Shown piece after piece: positions 1 through 7,359 of a stretch of DNA of 64,000 nucleotides. Position 1 is the first letter of the stretch; each line of letters starts with the position of its first letter. Location: assembly GCF_000718985.1 (NCBI RefSeq), contig NZ_JODL01000044.1, forward strand, positions 3,570-67,569, read 5' to 3'. The position numbers were made by a program, and so were the translations under genes. The notes under the pieces were generated by a model. It was not told where the DNA came from. It saw only the letters and a list, made by a program, of their open reading frames with translations, and did not search any database. The DNA comes from Streptomyces megasporus (GTDB taxonomy: Bacteria; Actinomycetota; Actinomycetes; Streptomycetales; Streptomycetaceae).

Positions 1-248
1 CGGTCGACGCCGAGGAAGAGTCCGGCGCCGGCGATGAAGGCCAGTAGCGGTGCCCAGGCCGGGTCGGCCTCCAGGGCGCGGGGCATCAGTTCCAGGCCGA
101 TCACGGCGATGACGATGCCGGTGGCCAGGTGCAGGGCGGCGCTCAGTAGCCGTCCGGAGGAGGGGAGCACTTCGGACAGTACGCCTCCGGCGAGGTTCGC
201 CGCGGCCGGTACCAGGGCGAGGAGGAGCACGGTGCCCAGTTCGTTCAC
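1..248 (-). CDS. ZIP family metal transporter, N-terminal part (runs off window)
   Basis: Reading leftward from a GTG at 246-248 gives about 82 codons with no stop before the window edge. The product starts with a hydrophobic helix and contains AGGVLSE, then HLATGIVIAVIGLELMPRA, the pattern of the first two membrane segments of ZIP-family divalent-metal permeases (His in helix 2, Glu-Leu-Met-Pro at its end). It would move zinc, iron or a similar ion across the plasma membrane. The start overlaps the stop of a 20-codon ORF by GTGA, so translation is probably coupled. Family assignment is from remembered motif pattern; the C-terminal metal-binding helices lie outside the window. Confidence 0.7.
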   Translation of the reverse strand, partial: MNELGTVLLLALVPAAANLAGGVLSEVLPSSGRLLSAALHLATGIVIAVIGLELMPRALEADPAWAPLLAFIAGAGLFLGVD

Positions 249-307
249 CGTGCACCGCCGTAGTGCTTCGCCGTCTGCGGCGGGGGTGGGGTGCGGGGGT
301 GGTTCAT
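245..307 (-). CDS. Possible 20-residue leader peptide before the ZIP gene
   Basis: An ATG at 305-307 preceded by AGCGGAG opens a 20-codon frame with four consecutive prolines (TPPPPQ). Its TGA overlaps the GTG start of the ZIP gene (GTGA). A Pro run just before a coupled start could stall ribosomes and modulate the downstream gene. This is inference from layout; the ORF could equally be fortuitous. Confidence 0.3.
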   Translation of the reverse strand: MNHPRTPPPPQTAKHYGGAR

Positions 308-438
308 GGGCTGCTCCGCTGGGGTGCCGGGGTTACCGGGTCAGCTTGGCCGGTGGTGGCTGCCTGAAGGTGTCGCAACGCGCCTGGACGGGCTTGGAGT
401 GGCGGCATTGGTCGGTGCGGTGGGAGAGAGGCCCGGTG

Positions 439-1052
439 TCAGGCGGTTCGTCTGCCGACGCCGGGTGGGAAGCGCCCGGCCCGGGCCGTATAGGCGGCGT
501 AGGCGGAGCCGTGGACGGCCGCCAGGTAGGGCTCCTCCACGACGCGGACCTGCAGCCGCACCGCGCCACCAAAGCGGCCAGGGCCGGCAGCGCAACGGGG
601 TTGGGCACCATCAGCGCGAGCCCGACCGCGGCGACGGCCATCCCGGTGAAGACCGGGTTGCGGACCTGGGCGAAGAGCCCAGTGGTGACCAGCGTGGTGC
701 GCTCGCCGGCGTCCACACCCACCCGCCAGGAGGCGCCCATGGTGGTCTGGGCGGCCAGGGTGAACGCCATCCCGGCCGCGGTGAGCACCAGCCCGGCCCA
801 GCGCAGGGCCGCCTCGCCGGTGCCGGGCAGGGCGGACAGTCCGGCGAGCGCGGCCGCCGGCGCGGCGGCGCCGCCGGGCAGGGCGGCGCCGAACAGCACC
901 CCGGCCCACCAGGGGGCCGTGCCGGGACGGCCGGAGATGCCGCGGAAGCCCGCGTCGCCGGTGCGGCGGCGCTGCAGGACGGCCCGGACACCGAAGGCGG
1001 TCGCCGCCCAGCCGAGGTAGAGGGCGAGCGCCGCCCAGGCCCAGCCGGTCAC
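439..1052 (-). pseudogene. Isoprenylcysteine carboxyl methyltransferase-like membrane protein, frameshifted
   Basis: A GTG at 1050-1052 overlaps the lspA stop (GTGA). The frame encodes a multi-helix membrane protein with QRRRTGDAGFR, MGASWRVGVD, LVTTGLFAQVRNPVF and NPVALPALAAL, the ICMT/phospholipid-methyltransferase pattern also seen in the intact paralogue at 4658-5263. Near 558-563 the reading frame is lost, and the expected C-terminus (LQVRVVEEPYLAAVHG ... FPPGVGRRTA) continues in another frame to a stop at 439. The paralogue predicts a single missing base in the short C-run there. The gene is therefore either broken or carries a sequencing error. Such methyltransferases are common in actinobacterial metal-resistance operons, but their substrate is unknown. 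Confidence 0.75.
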
Positions 1053-1630
1053 CGACCCTCCCCCGCGTCGACAGACGGCACCGTCGCGGAGCCGGTGGGC
1101 GGGGAGTACCCCTGGTCGTCGGCGTCGACGCTCGTGCGGTCGGCTTGCCAGGAGAGGGCCACCAGCAGCAGGCCGCCACAGACGATGAAGACGTCGGCGA
1201 GGTTGAAGGTGGGCCACCAGCCGGTATGGAGGTAGTCGGTGACGACGCCGTCGGCGGCACGGTCGATGAGGTTCGCCATTGCGCCGCCCAGGACCGCGGC
1301 GAGGGAGGCGCCCCACAGGCGGCGGGCGGCCGGTGCGGTGCGCCACAAAACGGCCGCGACAGCCGTGGTGATGGCGCCGGTGACCGCGATGACGGCTCCG
1401 GCGGGGGCGTCGGCGGCGAAGGAGAACGCCATGCCCGGGTTGAAAGCCAGACGCAGATCGAGCGGCCACGCCTCGATCGGCGCGTCGGCCAGCGCCCGCT
1501 CGGCCCATGCCTTGAGGCCCAGGTCGATACCGGCCAGGACACCGGCCGTCAGCAGCAGCCAGAGGCGGCGGGCCGCCGCCCGCCCCGCAGCGGGGGCTGC
1601 GGGACGGGCGGCGGTGCGGCCGGGGGTCAT
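1049..1630 (-). CDS. lspA: Signal peptidase II (prolipoprotein signal peptidase)
   Basis: The 193-residue protein has the four membrane helices of LspA. The catalytic aspartates are visible in NLIDRAADGVVTDYLHTGWWPTFNLADVFI (quoted in parts: N-L-I-D-R then F-N-L-A-D), with the conserved N-P-G-M-A-F-S-F upstream. It cleaves lipoprotein signal peptides after lipidation, at the outer face of the plasma membrane. Its ATG overlaps the stop of the ATPase gene (ATGA) and its stop overlaps the next start, so it belongs to the metal operon. LspA copies inside cadmium/lead operons are known (for example fused to PbrB in pbr systems), which fits a role in maturing metal-related lipoproteins or in cell-envelope lead sequestration. 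Confidence 0.92.
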   Translation of the reverse strand: MTPGRTAARPAAPAAGRAAARRLWLLLTAGVLAGIDLGLKAWAERALADAPIEAWPLDLRLAFNPGMAFSFAADAPAGAVIAVTGAITTAVAAVLWRTAPAARRLWGASLAAVLGGAMANLIDRAADGVVTDYLHTGWWPTFNLADVFIVCGGLLLVALSWQADRTSVDADDQGYSPPTGSATVPSVDAGEGR

Positions 1631-3591
1631 GCCCGTGCTCCCACGGGGACCGGGGCGGCCTGCGCCACGGCGGCGGGTGCCGGGGGCAGCGGCTTGGCCC
1701 GCCCGGCCCGTACACCGTTGCCGATGACCACGATCTCGGCGACCTCGTGCACGGCGACCACGGCGGCCAGGCCCAGGATGCCGAACAGGGCCAGCGGCAT
1801 CAGGCCGATGACGATGGCCAGGGACAGGCCGACGTTCTGCAGCATGATCCGCCGGGCGCGGCGGGCGTGGTCCAGGGCCTGTGGCAGGTGCCGCAGGTCC
1901 TCACCCATCAGGGCCACGTCCGCGGTCTCGATCGCCACGTCGGTGCCCATCGCGCCCATCGCGATGCCCAGGTCCGCGGTGGCCAGGGCGGGGGCGTCGT
2001 TGACGCCGTCGCCGACCATCGCGGTGGACTGCCGGGTGCGCAACTCGGCGACGATGCGGGACTTGTCCTCCGGGCGCAGGTCGGCGTGGACGGTGTCGAT
2101 CCCCGCCTGGGCGGCCAGCGCCTTGGCCGTGCGCTCGTTGTCGCCGGTCAGCATGGCCACCGTCAGGCCGCTCGCGTGGAGGCGGGAGACGACCTCGGCG
2201 GCCTCCGGCCGCAGCTCGTCGCGGACCGCGATGGCGCCGATCACGCGGCCGTCGTCCTCGATGAGAACGGCGGTGGCACCGGCGGCCTGCATCTGCTCCA
2301 CCCGTCCGGCCAGCTCGCCCGCCTCGATCCAGCCGGGCCGGCCTAGCCGGACCGGGCGGCCGTCGATCCGGCCGACCAGGCCCGCGCCGGTGACCGCGTC
2401 CACGTCGGTGGCCGGCGTCACATCACCGTCGGCGGCGGCGAGGATCGCCCGCGCCAGCGGGTGCTCGCTGCGGGCCTCCAGCGCGGCGGCAAGCCGCAGA
2501 ACCTCCGCCTCGGTGGCGCCACCGGTGGCGGCGATGTCCACCACGGCCGGCCGGTTGCGGGTCAGGGTGCCGGTCTTGTCCAGCGCGACGGTACGTATAC
2601 CGCCCAGGGCCTCCAGCGCGGCGCCGCCCTTGACCAGCACGCCGAGCTTGCTGGCCGCGCCGACCGCGGCGACCACGGTGACCGGCACGGAGATCGCCAG
2701 CGCGCACGGGGAGGCGGCGACGAGGACCACCAGGGCCCGCTCGATCCAGGTGGAAGCGTCGCCGAAGATGCTGCCGATGACCGCGATCAGCGCGGCGGCG
2801 ACCATGATGCCGGGCACCATCGGCTTGGCGATCTTGTCGGCGAGGCGCTGGCCGGCGCCCTTGCGGGACTGCTCGGCCTCCACGATCCTCACGATCCGCG
2901 CCAGGGAGTTGTCCTCGGCGGTCGTGGTGACCTCGACCTCCAGCGCGCCGGTGCCGTTGATGGAACCGGCGAACACCTCCGAGCCGGCCTCGACCTCGAC
3001 GGGCACGGATTCGCCGGTGATCGCGGAGAGGTCCAGGGCGGTGCGGCCGGAGCGGATGATGCCGTCGGTGGCGATCCGCTCGCCCGGCTTGACCACCATG
3101 ATCTCGCCGATGCGCAGCTCGGCGGGCGCGACGGTCTGCTCGACGCCGTCGCGCAGCACGGTGGCCTCATCCGGCACCAGGTTCAGCAGGGCGCGCAGGC
3201 CGCGCCGGGTGCGGGCCAGGGAGTACTCCTCCAGGCCCTCGCTGATGGAGAACAGGAAGGCCAGCATGGCGGCCTCGCCGACCTCGCCGAGGATCACCGC
3301 GCCGATGGCGGCGATCGTCATCAGCGTGCCGACCCCGATCTTGCCCTTGGCCAGGCGCCGAAGCGTGGACGGTACGAAGGTCCAGGCACCTATCGCCAGG
3401 GCGAGGGCGTTGATCACCGTCACGACGGTGTCGGAGGCGCCGGACCAGCCGGCGGTCAGCCCGGCCAGCAGCAGCACACCGGCCGCCGCGGCGGCCCGCA
3501 GCTCACTGACTTCCCACAGCTTCTCCGGCTCGTGTTCCTCCTCGCCTTCGGTGGTCTTCTTCTCGTCGCCGCAGCCGCATGCGTCGCTCAT
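1627..3591 (-). CDS. P1B-type metal-transporting ATPase, SPC motif (CtpG/CtpD-like)
   Basis: The 654-residue pump has the phosphorylation motif DKTGTLT, TGES in the actuator domain, SEHPLA and GDGVNDAP, so it is a complete P1B ATPase. The transmembrane metal site reads SPC (VAASPCALA) rather than CPC, and the last helices carry HEVAEIVVIGNG. SPC is the mark of P1B-4-like pumps (cobalt, iron, cadmium or zinc efflux). The N-terminus is short and starts with a small Cys patch (ACGCGD) followed by an acidic Glu/His stretch instead of an HMA domain. It overlaps the upstream arsR-type gene (ATGA). A CmtR-like repressor next to it supports Cd/Pb-responsive efflux, as for Mycobacterium CtpG; the cation is inferred. 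Confidence 0.9.
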   Translation of the reverse strand: MSDACGCGDEKKTTEGEEEHEPEKLWEVSELRAAAAAGVLLLAGLTAGWSGASDTVVTVINALALAIGAWTFVPSTLRRLAKGKIGVGTLMTIAAIGAVILGEVGEAAMLAFLFSISEGLEEYSLARTRRGLRALLNLVPDEATVLRDGVEQTVAPAELRIGEIMVVKPGERIATDGIIRSGRTALDLSAITGESVPVEVEAGSEVFAGSINGTGALEVEVTTTAEDNSLARIVRIVEAEQSRKGAGQRLADKIAKPMVPGIMVAAALIAVIGSIFGDASTWIERALVVLVAASPCALAISVPVTVVAAVGAASKLGVLVKGGAALEALGGIRTVALDKTGTLTRNRPAVVDIAATGGATEAEVLRLAAALEARSEHPLARAILAAADGDVTPATDVDAVTGAGLVGRIDGRPVRLGRPGWIEAGELAGRVEQMQAAGATAVLIEDDGRVIGAIAVRDELRPEAAEVVSRLHASGLTVAMLTGDNERTAKALAAQAGIDTVHADLRPEDKSRIVAELRTRQSTAMVGDGVNDAPALATADLGIAMGAMGTDVAIETADVALMGEDLRHLPQALDHARRARRIMLQNVGLSLAIVIGLMPLALFGILGLAAVVAVHEVAEIVVIGNGVRAGRAKPLPPAPAAVAQAAPVPVGARA

Positions 3592-3986
3592 CGGGCACTC
3601 TCTTTACTCGTCAGGGCGGGTACGGCCGCCGCTGTTCCGTAGTTGGGGCAGAGCTGGACCGCCTCGCCGGTGGCCGCCAGCAGCTGCTCGGCGGCGGCCA
3701 GCAGATCCAGCAGTTCGGGGCGGGCCAGCGAGTACAGCGAGGCCCGCCCCTGGGGGCGGGAGTCGACCAGGCCGCAGTCGCGCAGGCAGGCCAGGTGCGC
3801 CGAGACCGTGGACTGGGCCAGCCCCACACAGCTCACCAGGTCCGTCACCCGCGCCTCGCCCTCGGCCAGGCGGCGCAGGATCGCCAGCCGGGCCGGATCG
3901 CCCAGCGACCGGAACAGCGCCACCGCAGCGGGCGGCGCCTCACAGGTGGTGGCCGCCGGTGCGGCCGCCGTACTATTCATCGTCAT
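3588..3986 (-). CDS. ArsR/SmtB-family metal-sensing repressor, CmtR-like
   Basis: The protein (about 132 residues from the ATG at 3984-3986; a second ATG is at 3978-3980) is a winged helix with LFRSLGDPARLAILRRL and the recognition helix VGLAQSTVSAHLACLRDCGLV. The two cysteines of the ACLRDC segment correspond to the SCLRGC ligand pair of mycobacterial CmtR, and a further Cys lies near the C-terminus (QLCPNYG), also as in CmtR. It should release DNA on binding Cd(II) or Pb(II). Its stop overlaps the ATPase start. A perfect dyad covers its start codons (3977-3996), consistent with autorepression. A longer upstream frame exists, but the dyad and the family length argue for the short form. Confidence 0.85.
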   Translation of the reverse strand: MTMNSTAAAPAATTCEAPPAAVALFRSLGDPARLAILRRLAEGEARVTDLVSCVGLAQSTVSAHLACLRDCGLVDSRPQGRASLYSLARPELLDLLAAAEQLLAATGEAVQLCPNYGTAAAVPALTSKESAR

Positions 3987-3996
3987 GGGACGATGA
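3977..3996. promoter_or_regulatory. Operator dyad of the CmtR-like repressor
   Basis: TCATCGTC-ATGG-GACGATGA is a perfect 8-bp inverted repeat with a 4-nt spacer. It overlaps the two candidate start codons of the repressor and lies 39 nt before the divergent methyltransferase start (4035). One dyad could therefore control both directions. It is the only strong dyad in this intergenic space. Confidence 0.7.
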
Positions 3997-4034
3997 TAGC
4001 CCGCTCCGCCGATGACATCTACGGAGGTCATGCC

Positions 4035-4661
4035 ATGCTGATGAACCGGATCGAGAAGGCGGTGGTCGACAGCCCCGCCCGCCGGGCGCTGCAACGCTTC
4101 TACGAGGTCCCGGCCCTGCTCCGGCTGGCCGGCGGCCCGCTGCCGTCAGGGAGCCGGGCCGTGGAGATCGGCTGCGGCTCCGGCTACGGCACCCGGATGA
4201 TCCTCGACCGGTTCGGCGCGGCCCGGGTCGACGCGGTCGACCTGGACCCGGGCATGGTGGCCAGGGCCCGGCGGCGCCTGGCCGACCGGCCGGGCCGGGT
4301 CCGCCTTGAGGTGGGCGACGCCACGGACCTGCGGACCGTCTTCGGGGCCGAGGACGGTATGTACGACGCGGCGTTCGACTTCGCGATCATCCACCACATC
4401 CCCGACTGGCGCGCGGCCGTGGCCGAGACCGCCCGGATTCTCAAACCGGGCGGGGTGTTCGTCTTCGAGGAGGTCACCGCGCACGCCCTGGCCCGCCCCT
4501 CCTACCGGATCCTGTTCGACCACCCCGAACACGACCGCTTCACCGCCGGTGACTTCCTCGCCGAACTCCCGCGCCACGGCCTGAAGGTGACGGGCGCGTT
4601 CACCCGGATCCGCGGCGACTACCTACTGGGCGTGGCCGCCCGGCAGCCGACGGCGAGGTGA
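4035..4661 (+). CDS. Class I SAM-dependent methyltransferase
   Basis: The start ATG has a clear GGAGGT six bases upstream. The 208-residue protein has motif I VEIGCGSGYGTRM, an acidic motif II (VDAVDLDPGMVARARRRL), IIHHIPDW and ILKPGGVFVFEE, so it is a Rossmann-fold SAM methyltransferase of the UbiE/small-molecule type. No transmembrane segment is present. It is divergent from the cadmium/lead operon across one dyad and is followed, with a GTGA overlap, by an ICMT-like membrane methyltransferase. The two probably act in one pathway under the same metal signal. The substrate is unknown. Confidence 0.85.
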   Translation: MLMNRIEKAVVDSPARRALQRFYEVPALLRLAGGPLPSGSRAVEIGCGSGYGTRMILDRFGAARVDAVDLDPGMVARARRRLADRPGRVRLEVGDATDLRTVFGAEDGMYDAAFDFAIIHHIPDWRAAVAETARILKPGGVFVFEEVTAHALARPSYRILFDHPEHDRFTAGDFLAELPRHGLKVTGAFTRIRGDYLLGVAARQPTAR

Positions 4662-5263
4662 GGGCCGTGGCTTGGACGGCGCCGGCCCTGTTCGCGGTGT
4701 TCCTGCTGCTCGACGGCGTGGTGCGCATCAGTGTGCAGCGGCGCCGTACCGGGGACAGCGGGGTCCGTCTCCCCGTCGGCGCGCCGCACTGGTGCGCGCG
4801 GCTGGCCAGCGCCGCCGGCGGCGTCCTGGCCGGTGCGGCGGCCCCGGCCGCCGACCTGCTGGGCATGCCCCTGCTGCCCGGCGCGGACCGGCCCGCCTGG
4901 CGGGCGGCCGGTCTGGCCCTGGCCGCGCTCGGCGTCGCCGCGACCTTCGCCGCCCAGCTGGCCATGGGCGCCTCCTGGCGCACCACCGTCGATCCCGCCG
5001 AACGGCCCGCGCTGGTCACCACCGGCCCGTTCCGCCTGGTGCGCCACCCCGTCTATACCGCGCTGACCCTCATGACCGCCGGATTCGCCCTGGCCGTGCC
5101 CAACGCCCTGGCCGTGGTCGGCCTGGCCGCCATGCTGACCGGCGTCGAACTCCAGGTGCGCCGCATCGAAGAGCCCTGCCTGAAGCGCATCCACGGCGCC
5201 GCCTGGCAGCGGTACGCCGCCCGCACCGGACGTTTCCTGCCCGGCCTCGGGCGCCTGCGCTGA
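4658..5263 (+). CDS. Isoprenylcysteine carboxyl methyltransferase (ICMT)-like membrane protein
   Basis: GTG start overlapping the upstream stop (GTGA). The 201-residue protein has about four hydrophobic segments, then MGASWRTTVDPAERPALVTTGPFRLVRHPVYTA (quoted in parts: MGASWR, LVTTGPF, VRHPVYT) and VEEP-like RIEEPCLKRIHG, the SAM-binding C-terminal region of the ICMT/PEMT family. It is the intact paralogue of the frameshifted gene at 439-1052, so the locus still has one working copy. Prokaryotic relatives methylate unknown lipids or isoprenoids. Linkage to metal resistance is by context. Confidence 0.85.
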   Translation: MRAVAWTAPALFAVFLLLDGVVRISVQRRRTGDSGVRLPVGAPHWCARLASAAGGVLAGAAAPAADLLGMPLLPGADRPAWRAAGLALAALGVAATFAAQLAMGASWRTTVDPAERPALVTTGPFRLVRHPVYTALTLMTAGFALAVPNALAVVGLAAMLTGVELQVRRIEEPCLKRIHGAAWQRYAARTGRFLPGLGRLR

Positions 5264-5386
5264 GGCCGGGCCCCCTCCCTACGACCCGCCGCGCACCGGC
5301 GGCCGGTCCTCGCCGGCCGCCCGGCTCCCTTGCCCTCGTCGGGCACGCCGGCCGCCGGCGCGGGGTCTGAGGCGCAGGAGCGGTGT

Positions 5387-5677
5387 GTGTTCGGGCCGCT
5401 GACGGTGGACCTGCGGACCCGGCAGGCGGAGGTGGACGGAAAGCCGGTCCATCTCACGCGCCGTGAGTTCGATCTCCTGGCCGCGCTGCTGTCCGATGCC
5501 GGGGCGGTGCGCCAGCGGGAGGACCTGATCAACGAGGTATGGGATCCGAACTGGCACGGCTCGACCCGCACGCTCGATGTTCACATCGGGTCCCTGCGCG
5601 CCAAGCTCGGGGGCCGGGAGTGGATCGAGGCGGTGCGGGGGGTGGGTTTCCGTCTGGTCCTGCCCCAGCGGGTGTGA
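5387..5677 (+). CDS. OmpR/PhoB-type DNA-binding domain lacking a receiver
   Basis: From a GTG with AGGAG six bases upstream, the 96-residue product is only the winged-helix effector of a response regulator: VFGPLTVDLRTRQ, TRREFDLLAALL, TLDVHIGSLRAKLG and VRGVGFRL. A frame from a TTG at 5330 adds 19 residues but no receiver fold, and the 120 bases upstream are too short for one. It precedes a histidine kinase gene that is also damaged. It may still bind DNA without phosphorylation control, or be a leftover of a deleted regulator. Confidence 0.75.
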   Translation: MFGPLTVDLRTRQAEVDGKPVHLTRREFDLLAALLSDAGAVRQREDLINEVWDPNWHGSTRTLDVHIGSLRAKLGGREWIEAVRGVGFRLVLPQRV

Positions 5678-5755
5678 CCGCATCGCCGGGCCGGTGACCA
5701 CACAGAGGCGTTCGCCGCGGCCTGTCACGGCCGGGGCGTGAAGGGGGAGATACCC

Positions 5756-7177
5756 GTGCGGCGTCAACTGATAGCGGCGTTGGTGGCCTTACCGGCCGTG
5801 GCCGTCACCACGTTCGGTCTGCCGTTGGCCCTGGACCGGGGGGATGAGGCACTGCGGGAGCTGGCGCACACCCGGGCCCGGCAGGCGCGGCAGTTGTCGC
5901 CGGCAGCGGCCAAGGCCCTGACCGCAGGTGAGCGGGACCGGCTGCGCGAGCGTATCGCCGCGTACCAGGACCGCACCGGCGGCCGCGCCCATGTCTTCGA
6001 TGTCCGCGGCCGGTCGGTGGAAGGAGCCCTGTGCCTGCTGACTCCGGAGGAACTGGCCCGGCTGGCGGTGGTGCGGGCGGCGCTGCGCGGCCAGTTCACC
6101 GACTCGGCCGACCAGAGGGTCTCCGAGAACGCCCAAGAGCTGGTGGTGGCCATGCCCGTCATCCACGGCGGGGTGCTGATCGGTGTCGTGGTGGTGTGCT
6201 CGTCCCTGGACGACCTGCGGCTTGAGCAGCTGACGATCTGGGCGGTGGTCGCGGTGATCGCCGCTTTGGCGCTGGCGCTCAACGGTTTCCTGGCCGAGCC
6301 CATCGCCCGCTGGGTCCTGCGCCCGGTGCGCTACCTGGAGGTGGCCGCCCGCCGGTTCGCGGCCGGGGACCACGACGCCCGTGTACCGGTCCATCTGGGC
6401 CCGCCGGACCTGCGGGTGCTGGCGGAGACCTTCAACCACCTGGCCGAGCAGGTCCAGCAGCAGGTCACGGTGCAAAAGGCGTTCGTCTCCGACGCCTCCC
6501 ACCAGCTGCGTTCTCCGCTGGTGGCGCTGCGGCTGCGGCTGGAGAACATGGAGCCGCACCTGGCGCCGGGAGGGGTGCGCAGCCTGGAGCAGGTGCTGGG
6601 AGAAGTGGACCGGATGACCGGCATCCTCAACGCGCTGCTGCTGCTGGCCCGGGCGGAGTCCGGCGCCCAGAGCGCCGAGCCGGTGGATGTGCGGGCGGTG
6701 GCCGAGGAACGGGTGGCCTCCTGACGGCTGGTCGCGGAGCCGAAGAACATCGCCCTGACCATCGACAGTGTCGGCGAGCCGGTGGCGCAGGCGGTCACCG
6801 GCACGGTGGACCAGATCCTCGATGTCTTCCTCGACAACGCCCTCCGGGTCGCCCCGGCCGGCACCGCGGTGCGGCTGCGGCTGGCCGAGGAGGCGGGGCG
6901 GGTGGTGGTGCAGTGCATCGACGCCGGTCCCGGGATGAGCTCGGCGGAGCGTGCTCGCGCCTGCGACCGGTTCTGGCGTGGCCCCAACGCCGCCACCGGT
7001 GAGGGGTCCGGTCTGGGCCTGGCCATCGCCGCCAGCCTCGCCCGCGCCAACGACGGCCACATCCTGCTCCAGGAGGCACCGGGCGGGGGCCTGCACGCCG
7101 AGGTCCGCCTTCCTACCTGGCCATACGCGCAACGCCGGCCTCACCGCACCGCTGCCCTCCCCAACAACCAGGGGTGA
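5756..7177 (+). pseudogene. Sensor histidine kinase interrupted by an in-frame TGA
   Basis: Start GTG follows GGGGGAGA. The first part has an N-terminal helix, an extracytoplasmic sensor of about 130 residues, a second helix, HAMP, and the H-box SDASHQLRSPL. TGA at 6722-6724 stops it right after the dimerization region; in the same frame the sequence resumes as RLVAEPKN and goes on with the N-box FLDNALRVAP, DAGPGM and GEGSGLGLAI to a stop at 7177. Relatives have Trp at this point, so TGG to TGA is the likely change. The two halves could be made separately only if the second part found a start; no good Shine-Dalgarno is seen. Without the ATPase domain it cannot phosphorylate. Confidence 0.8.
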
Positions 7178-7359
7178 TCTTGGGCTGTTCCTTGCACATC
7201 CGCTGCATCTGCCCTGCCCGGGAGCTGACACCCGCTTTCCTACGCTGACGCCCGGCCCTCTCTGCCATGCGCCGGCCGGCCGTCTCCAGCGCTTGACGTC
7301 CCTGTTCGTGCGCGGCCTTCGCTTCACCCCGGCCGCCCTCTCACCTCCAAGGAGGAGGC

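Noticed and set aside
1145..4015. Very long open frame on the plus strand opposite the P1B ATPase (and similar long antisense frames at 7324-9672, 16296-18248, 32784-35915)
   Set aside because: These are antisense to clear ATPase and MmpL genes. Their products are Arg/Ala/Ser/Pro- or Gly/His/Asp-rich with no domain. High GC leaves antisense frames open.
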